Source of the DNA: Thunnus maccoyii
Lineage: Eukaryota > Chordata > Actinopteri > Scombriformes > Scombridae
Direction of reading: 5' to 3'
Length of the DNA stretch: 64,000 bases
NCBI RefSeq assembly: GCF_910596095.1
Contig: NC_056545.1
Coordinates: 5,130,001 to 5,194,000, forward strand
Each line of letters begins with the position of its first letter. Within the stretch, counting starts at the first letter, position 1. Below, piece after piece: positions 45,981 through 58,401 of this stretch. A program made the translations under genes and the position numbers. The notes under the pieces were generated by a model. It was not told the origin of the DNA. It did no database searches and was given only the letters and a program-made list of their open reading frames with translations.

Positions 45981-46610
45981 CTGTGAAGCGGGGCAGACAA
46001 ATAAACCAGCGTCAGCAGACAGGACAACACACAAAGGGAGGTCTGACCGCAGGGAACCGTTCAAACAAACTCCTCTAAGTATGAAGAGGATTTAATAAGC
46101 TCGGGGATGTTTACCCATGAACTTTGGCATAGTTTGTCAGCTGCAATATTTCACTTCAAGTACATTTTACTGAGCTAACAATGGTTGTGAACAATGTGCT
46201 GCAACTGTTACATTTGGCAACGCTTGAAAGCCTTGTGATCAGTGTCTGTATGCATTCCCAGGATGTGAGGAGCGGAGTCTGAGCCGAGTCTGGCTGTGCA
46301 GAACATTGAGGACAGCGGTTGTAGTTGTGAAGTGAGTACCATCGCAGACACTGGTGGTTCCCAGAGTGAGCGAGACAAGATTCATTTCCATTTTGTTACA
46401 AAATGTGCATTTTTAACATCTTTCAGCACAGGAACAAGGCGACATTTACATTAACTACGCTCTCATCAAGATCAAAGAATAAACATCCAAATCATTGTAG
46501 TAAAAATGGGAAAGTAAATCACTATAAAAGGGGTGTGACAAACAAAAGTTTGGGAACCACTGGTATTATTTCTATTTAAGATTTGTATCTTAAAAAAAGA
46601 CACAAAAGTA

Positions 46611-46964
46611 GAGCTGCAACTAACAATTATCGTCATCATCTGTTAAACTGTTGATTATTAGCTTAATTAATCGATTAGTTGTTTTGTGTCGTCTATAAAA
46701 TTTCAGTAAAAGGAGAAAAATGTCGATCGTTGTCTTCTGAAAACTCAGGGTGACGTCTCTAAATGTCTTGTTTCATTCTGATCACAACCAAAAGATTTTT
46801 AAATTACTATCATACAAGACTGAAGTGACGAGAAAATGTTCACTTTGAAGAAGCTGCAACCAGATAATTTAAGCTTTTATTTTTTTCTTGACTCAAAAAG
46901 ACGAATCGATTGCCAAAACAGCTGCTGATTAATCTTCTGTCAATCGACAAATTGTTGCAGCTCT
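46611..46964 (+). repeat. 'GCTGCAACTA' element, nearly complete copy
   Basis: Begins 'gagctgcaactaacaattat' and ends 'attgttgcagctct', about 354 bp. Internal blocks 'ttaattaatcgattagttg', 'tcagtaaaaggagaaaaatg' and 'gtcaatcgacaaattg' appear in the expected order. The most useful reference copy in the window. Confidence 0.8.
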
Positions 46965-47039
46965 TCACAAAAGATGTAATTTAGCAGTCTGATAAACACA
47001 AATGATAAAACAGTAAGGCTTTGTTCAGAATAAATCCTT

Positions 47040-47560
47040 TTTTTTTTGGCTAGTTGATTGTATTCAGATTGATTTTTTTAGAAAGTCTGGACAGCAAAAA
47101 AACACCTGAAATGTGATTTTTGCTAATCAGATCAGAGACACATTTGGAGGTGGTTTGAAATCAGATTTCAACAGATGCGTCTCAGTTCGAACGCTCTGGA
47201 CGCTCAAATCTGATTCCAAAGTGTCTTTTGCGTCACTCACAACGACGACGACGACGACGACGACATCAAATCCAGAGAGACAGAAGCGCATCAGACTACT
47301 ACTAGCGGAGCGATGTGGGAGCAGACAGACACTGAAATAAACTGTTTCTCATGCATCCGTGTGGGAAAGCCGCATCAGCAGCGTACACAGTTACTGACGC
47401 CTACATCGTTACCATAGCAACCCATGCAGATAGGGGTGGTGATGTCTGCACAGACACACAAATCCGATCTGATGACTTGCAAACAAGAGAGCGGACAATC
47501 TGTCTTAAACACCTGTTTTCACTCTCTGATTCGTTTACATGCTGCGAGTAAACAAAAACT
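47040..47560 (+). repeat. Dispersed repeat containing an (ACG)n run
   Basis: 'gtattcagattgatttttt', 'aatctgattccaaagtg' and 'aaatccgatctgatgactt' are landmarks of a fish element. A (CGA)n tract at about 47240-47264 encodes a meaningless Thr run in one frame. No gene. Confidence 0.45.
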
Positions 47561-47799
47561 ATGAAAAAGAAATAATTATAATAGTGATGATGATGAAAAT
47601 TACTATAAATACAACAACAACAAAGGAAATCACACCCTCACCTTGAATGACTGTTTGCGACAGATATATTATTCATCAGTTTTGCTGCACATTTTCAGGT
47701 TTGTGACTAAAAAGCGAAGGTTTAATCACGTCCTGCGTGTTCACATAAGCACAGAGTGGTAAGTTCTGCACCCAAAGATATAGTGACTTCATGTGGCTT

Positions 47800-48045
47800 T
47801 AACTCAAGTCTGTTTACATGCACGACAGTAACCAGGAGGCTGTCGGCTCTCTGCAGTAACCTGATTTCTCAGACGTCATGTAAATGAGGTTTTCATAATC
47901 GGGATGAAGGATTAAAGAAACCTTGTTAACACGGCCACATTTCTGCAGGTGGAAGCTGATTTCATGGTCATGTATACGTGTATCTGTGTTTCCAACCAGG
48001 TTTTTACAAAAAAAAAAAAAAAAAAAAAAAAAGCCTGCGCATAGC
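47800..48045 (-). repeat. Dispersed repeat with A-rich end
   Basis: 'ctgtttacatgcacgacagt', 'ctctgcagtaacctgattt', 'cagacgtcatgtaaatgag' and a run of about 24 A at 48008-48032. These are landmarks of a common fish repeat. Confidence 0.4.
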
Positions 48046-48699
48046 AACGAGTTCAGACAGGGGAAGGTATCTTGGTGATATCAATGTGCTGAGATGAAAG
48101 GAAAGATCATTACATTCAGCTCTGCATCCTTGCGTTTCACTTAATTCAAAGTCAGACTCAAACTCAAACTGACTCAAAGCTCTTTGTCAAAAACCTCGAC
48201 ACATTTGCATCGTAAGGATAAAACACTGTCGCTGCAGACCTCGTCTCCTAACTGTGCTGTCAGTTCAAATGTTCCCAAAAAAACAAACAAAACAGTGACC
48301 AGGTTACTGCAGTGCATGTGAGTCTGTTTGTCCTGTTTGTCCCTCCTGCAGAAAATAAACTGCGTCAACTGGGTTTCTCTTATTTCCATAATGTGAAAAG
48401 AGAAAACAGGTTTTCCGGATGTGTCGAACATCTGCTTTGTGAATAAAAACATTGAAGGCAATCAGCGGTAAATGTCTGGAGAAGGTGAAACACAGAGAAA
48501 TAATAAGTTGTTAATCAGGATGCATTTTGTTGGCAAACTGATGAATATTTCTCTGCTATAATTAAATAAAAATGCAAATTTAGGGCAAAACTATGAATGA
48601 GTTTAATGGCATTTTCATCAATGAATCAAGACAAAATGAAAAATATCAGAGAAGACTGAACGGAGTAACATCTCATTTGTTCAGCTGATATAAATGAAT

Positions 48700-49508
48700 C
48701 TCGGGTTGCAACTCTGAATTATTTTCATTATCAATTAAAATGTTTGGATACTGTGAAAAACACCAGAAGAACACCACAGTGAGTAGTTTTGTTTTGTCCG
48801 ACCGACAGTAGAAATCCACAAATATTCAGTTTGGTATCAAACAACATGAATAAAAGATGAAAAATATGCTAAAGTTTACATTTTGTTGACATAAAGTGAT
48901 GAAAAAATTCTCTGTTATAAATCAATAAAAATGCAAAAAAGAAAAGCAAAACTAGAACCAAGTTTAACAGCATTTTCATCAATAAATCAGAGGAGAAGAA
49001 ACAGCTGATTGAAGTGATGTTTGTTTATCTGATGCAGTTTGATGAAGGGCTGCAACTATTGATTATATTAATTACAGATTAATCTGCAGATTATTTTCAT
49101 AATTAATCATTTGGTCTATAAAATGCCAGAAAATAATGACAAACGCTCATCACAACAATTAAATTAATTAATTTAATTATTTAAATTTAAAAAATAATAA
49201 TTTAATTAAACAATTAAATCGAAATTTTATCAAAATCGCAATATGGCCGACTGCAATTTTCAAATCACAGGGGGCGCAATATTTGTTAAATGCGAAATAC
49301 GTGTCAAAATACTATTTTATTAAATATTGTGGTGCTGCGGAGACGTCCTTGTCCTACACGTTACACATTATATAATGTTTTTAAATTAAAATTAGAATAA
49401 TAATGTAAAAATGATTCTCTCTACTATCGCAAATCATATCGTTATTGCAGCTGCAATCAGTCAAAATAATCACAATTAGATATTTTTTTTAAAATCATTC
49501 AGCCCTAA
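48700..49508 (+). repeat. Cluster: two 'GCTGCAACTA' copies and an 'AATTGCGAT' element
   Basis: 48700-48870: diverged copy starting 'cgggttgcaactctgaatta'. 49046-49160: second copy starting 'agggctgcaactattgatta'. 49165-49508: antisense copy of another fish element, ending 'aatcattcagccctaat' and containing 'aaaatcgcaatatggccga', 'tatcgcaaatcatatcg' and 'aaaataatcacaattagata'. The second copy is broken off where the third begins. Confidence 0.55.
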
Positions 49509-49969
49509 TAGTTGTTATTGAATTTACTGTTGATTGACTAATTGCTTAATAGACTGTTTCATGTGATCTCCGATGCACCATGTGACCTGATTTCTCTCAT
49601 TGACCTCGTTTCTTCTGCGCTGACTGATGCAGCGTTAACAGGCTGACCTGTTGTCTCATGATGTCAATGAATCAGTAATAAAACCTACTTTTCTTGACAC
49701 GGTTTTCTTTAAAGATACTAATACTCACATCTAGAATCTTTTGATGACAAACATTGGTTGACTTTACTTGATTTAAAGGATGAGGATGGTTTTATTCTCT
49801 AATTTTCATATTATCAAGAATTTCTATGAAAGACCAAAACCAACAATACTGAACACTGAGAAGAAATGAGTACATTACTTTCATTTTTAAAAAGGCAAAA
49901 TAACACCTTAAAACAGCAGAATACTGTAGTTTTTTAGTAAATGTAACTGAGGAGGAAATACTGTACTGC

Positions 49970-50245
49970 ATTTGTTGGGGACTATTTTCAGTGGTGGATT
50001 AATACACATTTGGTGCTTTAGTTTTATGGCAGCTGGATGGTTTATGTGTGATTGATAAGTTAACTACAGTGCCCGTCTTCTTAATAATGTAGGAACAAGT
50101 CACCCAGTGCAACAATGTGGCTCACTGACGTGTTTTTAACGTGTTCTTTTAGGTCTACGGCACAGAGGAATAAGATATATGAAGGTTTGGATACACACAC
50201 AACACTTGTAAGTAGATCAGTTCATCATTGGTTTGGGTGAAAAGT
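49970..50245 (+). repeat. Dispersed repeat, copy 2 (paired with 19985-20265)
   Basis: Shares ordered landmarks with 19985-20265 ('gcatttgttggggactatt', 'gacgtgtttttaacgtg', 'cggcacagaggaataag', 'agatcagttcatcattgg'). No ORF. Confidence 0.55.
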
Positions 50246-50929
50246 CCAGAACATCTACATCCTTTAAGAAAAATCAGCTTTGAAAGCTTTCAATCTGAGA
50301 CCACATGTTAAAACAGATGTTTGTTGCAGTGTAAATTCTCACAGAGTCTCGTCGGCCGCCCCTCCGTTAACAGGCACTTGTCACTAGTAAACCATGTCAT
50401 GTGACTGCTGGAGTTTCTGGTTTATTACGTCTCCTCTCACTGTGACTGGCAGGGTCCTCCATCTGGCATGGGCGCCATTAAATAACTTTAAGTGGCAGCG
50501 AATGAATGGGCCTTATTAGCCATACTGCCAATACACAACAGCTGTTACACGCAAAGCCAATTTAATTTCATCTGGAGAAAACAAACACTGCAGAGTGATG
50601 TTAATACTTGGCAATTTTGCACAGATTTCTGAGAGAAAATAGAGATAAAAATGAAGAGGAAAGCCACAGCTGAATCTGTAATTAAACTTTCAGAATAGTG
50701 TGTTTGTGTCATTAAAAATGTACGACGATACACCGTAACTGGATTTTTTTCTTAACCTGGAAGCTTCATGAGGAGTCTTCGGTCGTGGTAACACTCTACT
50801 TTCTTCTTGTGTCCAAGAAGAAACTCATTTAGATAATTTTCCACTTTTCACTCTGCAGTCTTTTACTGATTTTAACTTCTTTAATTGACGTTTTTATGGA
50901 GGAGAATAAACGGCAATTAGAGCAAAAAC

Positions 50930-51420
50930 CAGTAGTCAATTAACTGATAAAAGAAAGACAATCGATAAATCATTCCACGTTTCTTACAGTCACATTTTCA
51001 GCTTCTCAAATATAAGAGAAGAACATTTGCTGCTTTTAAAAAGCCTATATGCTAATAAACTAAACATTTGTTCTTGTACCATTTAATTTCAATATGTGAA
51101 CTTTTGGCAGTATTCTGACATTTAATTATAATAGTAAAGTTTATTTATCAAAACCAGATATTAAAAGTTAGTTGAAGGGATTGAGAGCGCTTACAAGGAC
51201 AAAATGAAAAAGAATCTGCACATATGTATTTATTTGTGTATTTTTCAGACAAATTTACCCAAATTAAATAAGGTTATAAAAAGGCTTACAATAAAAACAC
51301 ATTTCAGAAGTAATATAAAAGACAAAAAGCGATTTAAAAAGAGGTTATTCAAAACCTTTTGATTGAAAAAGTGTTTTCAGAAGTGATTTAAAAGAAGATA
51401 CCCGAAGTCTCCGTCTCCTT
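50930..51420. repeat. Repeat fragments: 'GCTGCAACTA' remnant and a further dispersed repeat
   Basis: 50930-51060 has antisense traces of the main family ('gacaatcgataaatcatt', 'cagcttctcaaatataag'). 51140-51420 matches a different fish repeat ('gtaaagtttatttatcaaaac', 'gcgcttacaaggacaaaatg', 'gcttacaataaaaacacattt', 'agaagtgatttaaaagaaga'). Confidence 0.4.
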
Positions 51421-51429
51421 TAGTCTTAC

Positions 51430-51910
51430 ACCTCCACAGCGTTATGGGATTTTCCATCTTTTAGTGGTTACAAATGGGGTTATACTGGGTCAAGAATGGG
51501 CCTTGAGGTCATAGAGTAAGCAACATAAAGTCTTACAGAGAGAGTTACTTCCTCTCCTTGGATACGCAGCTATCTGGATGTTTGAGGAGAGAGCAGGAGA
51601 CACTCTGATAAGGAGTGAACCGGCGTCGCCCCGGTAACCAAGGTCAGGAAGATGGCCCAAGACTCCCTAGACAACACAGATGGGTGATTGCGAAGATCCA
51701 TGCAACGTGACCTGAACTAACACGGGTAAAGTGCTGTTCCTTGTGCCTTGATGTTTACTGTTTCTCTTCTCCATTTGGCCGTTTGTTCAATAAATATTCT
51801 CAGCACGAGACATAAAGGCTCCTCCACATTTTCTTCTACGTGAGGTGTCGACCAACGCTCGGACATGGGAACCGCCAGCAGGTTCCTGTCTGAACCTCCG
51901 ACTTAACAGA
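51430..51910 (+). mobile_element. Possible solo LTR or retroelement end
   Basis: Composition shifts from AT-rich to balanced, with an AATAAA at about 51790-51795 followed by 'ctcagcacgagacataaagg' and a sharp end '...cctgtctgaacctccgacttaaca'. A terminal ACA and an internal poly(A) signal are LTR-like, but the left boundary and a target duplication could not be found. Confidence 0.25.
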
Positions 51911-53220
51911 CAAAACAATTAATCTATTAACTGAGAAGATATTCTGCAGTCACGTCGATCAATTGTCCAATTTGTTCTTTTCTGATACTGTCGTTTTATT
52001 TTGACTCATAGATGAAAATGCCATTAAACTTGGTCATGTTTGTCCAAAAGTAGCATTTTTATTTAGTTATAGCGGAGAAAATGCAATTATTTTTTCGTTT
52101 ATTTTTCACCTTGTCACTGTTAGACTGTGAACAACCTTTCTGTCAGTTTCATAATGAATAGAATGATTGATTTATACCAGCGCAGGAGACAAAAACAAGT
52201 TGAAAAGGAATCTTCCGTATAAAAGATGCTCGTTTGACTGAAGGCGACAGAAGAAGAAGCTGTCGGCCGAGACGCATCAAAGGCAGAGGCCAAGAAGACA
52301 AAAAAAAAAACCAACAAACACTTTTCCACATTTTCACGGTCACACTACTGTGAAAACATCTGAGTTCTGAAAGACGTTTTGTGTTTGGTGTGAGTGCTGC
52401 TGCAGAACTATCTTGAAAATCAAGATGTTTTTTTCCACTGAACCAATAACGACGGTCTCGAGGCTTAATCTGGAACGACTGAGATCAGAGGAGATAGTTA
52501 CAGAGACATTAGAGAGATATCTTTGTACAGATTCATGACTACGAACACACTCACAAGCTGAAGCCAGGCTCCTTGGAATCGTCTTAAAACAATAAATCAT
52601 CATGGAAAAAAACCACATAAACAACATGGTGACTAGCATGGGAAATCAAAAAGTGTCTGAAATGTTTAGATACAGTAACGCAGGACATTCAGATCTTGAT
52701 TATTGTCCAGCAGTATGATCAAGAGCTTCTGCAGGTAATCTGAAGGAATATATTGTACAAAATAGAATAAGCTTGCATGGTTCTTCACTGTGGATTACAA
52801 TCTAATATTGTTGCCATGCATGTTAATCTTTCCTGGCTGGAAATTCAAAACAGATTACTGTATTTATTACGACCTCACATCAGCAACATCAGCTGTTAGC
52901 ACAAAGCAGTGACTGGGTTACTGTCCACATATACTACATGTGATATTGCAGCACTGAGTCTGAGTGTGTGAGATGTTTATAGATGCACCGGACGGAGCGG
53001 AGGGACAGACAGCTGCTGAGTGCCGCCGGGAGCTCTGGAGGAGAGAGAACCGGAGCTTCGGGATGAATAACACCCGCCAGTCACACCGGATTCTGCTCTG
53101 ATCCGGAGCCATTTACTGGCGGGAGGAATGCTCAGAGTTTATCATTTTTTAAACTTTGAGCAGCAGCAACAGCGAGCGCTCAGTCCGTCTCTGTGGCTAC
53201 TGGCCAGACAGGCTAGGAGG

Positions 53221-53482
53221 TAGAGATGCACCCATACCGATATTGGATTTCGGTCCAATACTGATTCAAATAGCTGGATCGGGTATCGGTGGCAGTGGGC
53301 CGATCTGGTATCGGATACCTTTATTTTAATAAATAAAAGTCATAAAGTTTAAGTCGAGCCTGATGTTGCCTTACAATATAAAAGAACAACCCCAGTCTCT
53401 TCAACTCTGGTATCTGATCGGTACTCGCTATCAGCCCAGGTATCGGTATCAGGACTGAAAAAGCCGTATCAGTGCGTCCCTG
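53221..53482. mobile_element. hAT MITE, 262 bp
   Basis: Terminal inverted repeats 'tagagatgcac' (left) and 'gtgcgtccctg' (right; reverse complement 'cagggacgcac'). The interior holds several 'ggtatcgg' / 'ccgatac' motifs. Flanked by CTAGGAGG (53213-53220) and CTAGGCGG (53483-53490), an 8-bp target duplication with one mismatch. No ORF. Confidence 0.8.
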
Positions 53483-54657
53483 CTAGGCGGTTCATATCAG
53501 TTTATGTGTAATAATGTAAGCATGCAGAAACCTACATGTCACATGGGAGGGGTTTTTGGGAAATTGGCATTTCCTTCAACCAAAATTTGAATGTTTGGAT
53601 TTGAATACATATGAAACACTACTGGGAAGCTACAGAGTGATATAAAAACATCAAAAAACCAAAAAAAAAAAAAATAATGGACCAGCCTTTTGGATAAAGG
53701 TTGGCACTACTACATTCACACTATAATCTTTGATGTTATGATAATATTGATGCATTAGGGCATTGATGGAATAACACACGCTGGTTTAATTTTAAATCAA
53801 AGCTTGTCTCTTTATGTTGTATGTGAGGTTACACTGTATGTATATCATGTTTGTCATGTTTTGCTGGTCGCATGCAGCATCATCATGGTTATCACGTAAT
53901 TGTGAGACTTTATAAAATTCTTGTGTCGACCCCCGAGAACAACGGTTGTGAATGAGGATCTAAATAAACAAACAAACAGACAAACAGAGCTTTGCTTAAA
54001 CCTACATAAACACCTACACACAGTGGGATGTAATTCATCATAAGGATTCTTTCATGCTGAGATTTGGTGAATATGCAACATCTTCAGCATGCAGTCATAA
54101 GAGACTGTTATTCTGTATCCTCTAATTATCTCAAGTTATTTAACCAAACAGATTAAGAATGTCGAAAATAACAGCTGTGCCAAATATTTACAGATATGTC
54201 CGTCTCATAAACAAATGTAGCTGAGGTGTTTTCATTCAGCGAGGCTGCTTTGCTTGCGGTGGGTGTTGTTTAATCAATCAGTCGACGGCCGCGTTAACGA
54301 CCGATCCATGGAGGCATCGATTGGAGCCGTGTGAGGTGGGGGGAGGTGCGCCGCGCGGATCAATCCCAGCCTGGAGCAGCGCTGTGGGTTTCATCTGTGA
54401 GTGAGACTCCCTCTCACCGTCTCCATTAAAAGCCAAAAGAACATGCAGGGTTGAAAACAAGCAGCCAGACTGCATCTTAGAGGTGAGAGGTTTAAGTCAG
54501 TTTATAATATTTTGTATGTGGTGCATACCATAAAGACAAAAGATAAATGATGTGTTCAAACATAACGGACTAATTCCAACAAGGATGTTCTCCATGTTTA
54601 CTTTTATGAGTTTTATGTTCACACAGCGCATTCCAGAAATATTCCTGACAAAAGATA

Positions 54658-54833
54658 AGGGCTGCAACTGATAATTATTTTCATTCTCAATTAATCCGCC
54701 AATTATTATCTCGATTAAACATTTAATCATCTGGTCTGTGAATGTTTGGCAGTTTTGCTTGAGAGAGGACTAAAACGACTGATAAACAAAAGATTTTGTG
54801 ATTGATTTTATGTCGACTATTCGTTGCAGCTCT
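54658..54833 (+). repeat. 'GCTGCAACTA' element, short internally deleted copy
   Basis: Both ends are intact ('agggctgcaactgataatta' and 'ctattcgttgcagctct'), but the middle third is deleted, leaving about 176 bp. Confidence 0.7.
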
Positions 54834-55740
54834 GCAAAGTGATAAAACATGATTATATATTTTTAAATCCAACTGAAATCACAAATGTCAACTGCTTTTG
54901 CAGCAGCGTTTCTCACAGAATCAGATAGTATTTGTGGTGGTAGCGGCTTGGGGAGGATTTGATAGAATTTTTGAATGAATGAGATATTGCTGTTGTTGTG
55001 ATTTTAGCAGCTAATTATTAAAAATGCTGCAGTAAAAGAAAAAAAAAAGAGAAAGTTTCTTGTTTAAACAACCATCCATGTCTGGCCATTTGAGTACAGA
55101 GTTTACGAGGTGCACCTAAATGCACCATGTCCCTTGTTTTGACAGTCTATTGCAGTCGGCACTTTACAAAGCCTTATAGACACATAATTTATCTAAGTGT
55201 TTACGGTTTTAAGTGGAGATATCGCGGCCGCGCCTCTCGAGTGTAGATGGTGAGACATGACTGCAGGGTAAAAGCTCAGAGGAGGCTGTTTGTGTGCAGC
55301 GGGGGGGTGGAACAAGTCGCTGCAGGTGCGTCCGCGTCTGTTTGGGAGTATATAGGGCAAAGTTTTATTGTGCCGGGCTGCCACGAATAAATGAATGTGT
55401 GGGAAACCCTGAAGTGATTTTCATATTCAGTGAGAGAAAAATGGTCTTTGGAGATGGATCAGAAATGCTCCTTTAACCTCCCGAGCCTCTGAGAGCGCAG
55501 CATGTTTAACTGTAGCTTACATGCTGAGCACAGGCGGCGTGTTGTTAGCAGCATTTAGCATCTAAACTGAGTGATGTTGATATTTGCAGGTAGGTTTTTA
55601 AGCTGTTCAACATGCTCAAAACTGACTAGTAGTAGCTATCTAGTCTGCAAACCGGCTTCAGATGTGCCTTCACTACGCAAGAATGATGCAAAACAAAAAA
55701 AAAAACGTGTCGATGAAGACGAGGAGAATAGAAAACTAGT

Positions 55741-56141
55741 GAATCCCCTTTTAATCCTTGTTACATCGGCTCCCAGTTGATTTTAGAATTGCCTTTAAAA
55801 GGTTTTACTCCGCGGTCTGTCTCCAGCATACATTTGTGAGCTTTTGGGCCCATATTTACCTGCATTCAACCTCAGATCCAGCAACAAAACTCTATTAACA
55901 GTCTGATAGAGATTTCACACTGAAGAAGACGGTGCGTTTGCTGTCAAGGCCGTCAGACTCTGTGACTTCCTTTAAATCTCTTTTCTGCATTAATTGGTCT
56001 TTATGTGGCATGTCACTTTTAACTCTTACTTTGTATAGTGTCAATCATTTTTGCTGTATTATTTTTTTTGTTTGTTTTAGTGAAGCGCTTTGTGACATTG
56101 TTTTGAAAATTGGTAGACAAATAAAGATCATCATTGTTTGA
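55741..56141 (+). mobile_element. Non-LTR retrotransposon 3' end
   Basis: 'catcggctcccagttgattt', 'gggcccatatttacctgca' and the tail 'gaagcgctttgtgacattg...acaaataaagatcatcatt' resemble the C-terminal coding remnant and 3' UTR of a fish LINE. Frames are broken. Confidence 0.55.
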
Positions 56142-56299
56142 AGTTTGTGGTTTTTCTCTGTAGTTCATCTGGTTTCTCAAGAGAGTGCAGAGCATGGTCT
56201 TTGCAAAACACGTCTATATATAGCGTGTTACAGAGAAAAACATGCTATTATTATAAATTCAGCTGGACTTTGCAATTACACCCTGTTAACAGTTACATC

Positions 56300-56470
56300 C
56301 TGTTTATAAAAAAAATCTATTTTATTGGTTTTTATTCCATTTTTTGTGTCTCTAATTGTTTTGGCATTTCCTGTCTTATCATTGAGTTGTCAGTCATCTG
56401 TGAAGCACTTTGAATGTCTCTCACTTGTATGAAAGGTGTTAAACAAATAAAGTTTGACTGATTGATTGAA
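56300..56470 (+). mobile_element. Second LINE 3' tail
   Basis: 'gtgaagcactttgaatgtc', 'gaaaggtgttaaacaaataa' and a short (TGAT)n end at 56457-56467 are typical of a fish LINE 3' terminus. Confidence 0.5.
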
Positions 56471-58318
56471 TAAACGCTCCCATTACTGTGAGTGGGTGTT
56501 TTAATTTCGGTTCCCACACAATGTGAGTAAACTGTATCCTCCATAAATGATTCGCTTTTATTTTATTATCGACTGCAAGAACGTGTGAGTGTTTCGCACT
56601 CAGCCTGTGAAAAATCCTTACAGAGTATAATCCCCACGAGCTGACTGAGCAGGTGATTATGACGATTTTCTCTCAGAGAAAAATAAATTAAGTTAAAAAT
56701 AAACAATATTACAACAGAAACAATACGATAGAGATGCTGTTATCTTTGTCCAAAAATATCTACAGCACACGCACACACACAACAAAGCCTGCTGATTGCT
56801 TTTTTATCATGATTTAAGGCAGAATGGTGAAAAATAGGTTTCAACATATGTGTGTGCTGCCTGTGTGTTCGCAATTGTCGTGTCAGTACATGCATGTCAA
56901 AGAAACTCTGCTTTTTTTTTTTGGTGATGAGTTATACAATACAAGCCTACGGGCGACTGTCAGCCAACACGTTAATATGAACTTACAGGTTTTGTACCGA
57001 GCTTACTGTTGAGAACGTCACCGTCATCACATTCTCAAGCTACAGATCATATGAATCACCTGCAGTTCGAGCCCGAGTGTGTCACTGCTGAGATCTCCCA
57101 GCTTTTAAAAATGCTTTTAAACATCTCTCGAATGTCAGAAGATTTACAGAAGAACTGATCGGACGCCAGTAATTTGTCCCTGATACACATCCTCCAACTC
57201 TGAAGCAGCTAAAATCCTGAGTGTAAGTGTAACATCTGCCTCTTGCATGTTACATTGATTACATTAATTGTGCATTAAATGGTCACTATGTCTAACAGAC
57301 ACAAAATCTTTTAATATAGAATATAATTTTTGTCAGTAATTTTACCTTTATTTAATAGTTGTAAGGTGTACATATTGTGTTATTTTCATTATTTTATGCT
57401 GTTATCTTTATATTTAATATCTAATACTTGGCTACATAGTATCCAAGGTAACGATGCAGCTATAAAGCATCACCGTGGAAACAAGTCAGACCAGGTGAGT
57501 GTGTGACTATTAAATGGAAACCTGTAAATAATAATGTATAGCTGACCTAATTATAATGATATTGACATTCAGAGTGATTATCTATGTGAACTGATTAATC
57601 TGTATCAATAATCTGTAATATAGTGAGTTTTTGATCCTGGTCGAGGTTCGACCGTCGGCCCTGTAATTTGTTATTTAACGGTTATTAAGCTTCGTCAAAG
57701 AAATCATTTATTAGTATTGTAAGTTTCCTTTGATTATGATTTTATTTATGTTAAATAGTTTTACTGAGACCGGGCTTGTAAGCAATAAACAAACATCAGC
57801 TGTCTGGGTGTCTTCGTTGGAGTCAACTGATGCTACTGTCAGCCGTTAGTCCACCATCATCATCATCATCACAACACAATGCAGAGACTGTAGGCTGTCA
57901 TTATAATCAGCCATATAAACCTTGAGGCTAATATAGTCCCCTGTTACATAAGCCTACCTGTATCTAACTTTTAGTTAATCACAAAGTGACGCTCAACTGC
58001 TCAACACTTGAATATTAACATCTAGTAGCAAGATGCAGAGAAGAGTTAGTAAGTAGATGTGTTTCAAAAATCCACGATACTGTAAAAATGACTGCAGGAT
58101 TGACAGGAAACATGAACAGTATGTACGGGGGTTTCCGTATGATGGAAGCGTGTTAAGTTGCTCTCAGATGTTGGATGTTGACTGTATGCGCGGTATAAAC
58201 ATCTAATGCCTTTAGTAATCAGATTACACAAATGCTTTCCAAGAATCATACAGACACCGGTGCGCCAAAGCCATGAACGTCTTGTGTTTGATTCTCGGCG
58301 AGAACAAGAAGGTTTTAC

Positions 58319-58401
58319 CTCTGAATGCTCTTCTGCACGAGCCACCTCTTCCTGCAGGAGGTTCTGCGCTGTCTGCAGGCTGTGCTTCAGGCCACGGCTC
58401 T
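58319..58401 (-). CDS. vps37d: ESCRT-I subunit VPS37D-like, penultimate coding exon
   Basis: The exon follows acceptor 'tttgtcgttgcag' and ends at donor GTAAAA; it is 83 nt. It enters with two bases of a split codon and leaves in phase 0. It encodes S-R-G-L-K-H-S-L-Q-T-A-Q-N-L-L-Q-E-E-V, then A-R-A-E-E-H-S-E, which runs directly into E-L-L-E-K-F-M-E-G of the exon at 45980. The joined stretch A-E-E-H-S-E-E-L-L-E-K-F-M-E-G aligns without gaps to I-E-E-D-T-E-N-M-A-E-K-F-L-D-G of VPS37B (recalled). The two exons therefore complete the C-terminal helical half of the Mod(r) domain that packs in the ESCRT-I stalk. Earlier exons were not found to the right of here within the window, so the promoter and N terminus are outside it. 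Confidence 0.8.

Larger units (their letters stand above)
45981..58318 (-). other. vps37d: vps37d intron, 12.3 kb, repeat-rich
   Basis: GT-AG intron between the two recognised vps37d exons (donor GTAAAA at 58318-58313, acceptor CAG ending at 45981 on the minus strand). It contains many of the repeats listed separately. Stretches with no assignable feature are 45981-46610, 48046-48699, 50246-50930, 51911-53220, 53483-54657, 54834-55740 and 56471-58318. CpG-rich islands at about 52985-53110 and 54285-54370 have no recognisable exon. Confidence 0.7.

Noticed and set aside
45555..45986. 143-codon plus-strand ORF
   Set aside because: Antisense shadow of the proline-rich vps37d exon.
45981..46064. 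N-terminal extension of the vps37d last exon
   Set aside because: Residues upstream of E-L-L-E-K are intron; a clear acceptor lies at 45981-45982 and the true preceding exon is at 58319.
52918..53112. CpG-rich patch considered as an extra vps37d exon
   Set aside because: No frame continues a VPS37 Mod(r) domain and no matching splice phases were found.
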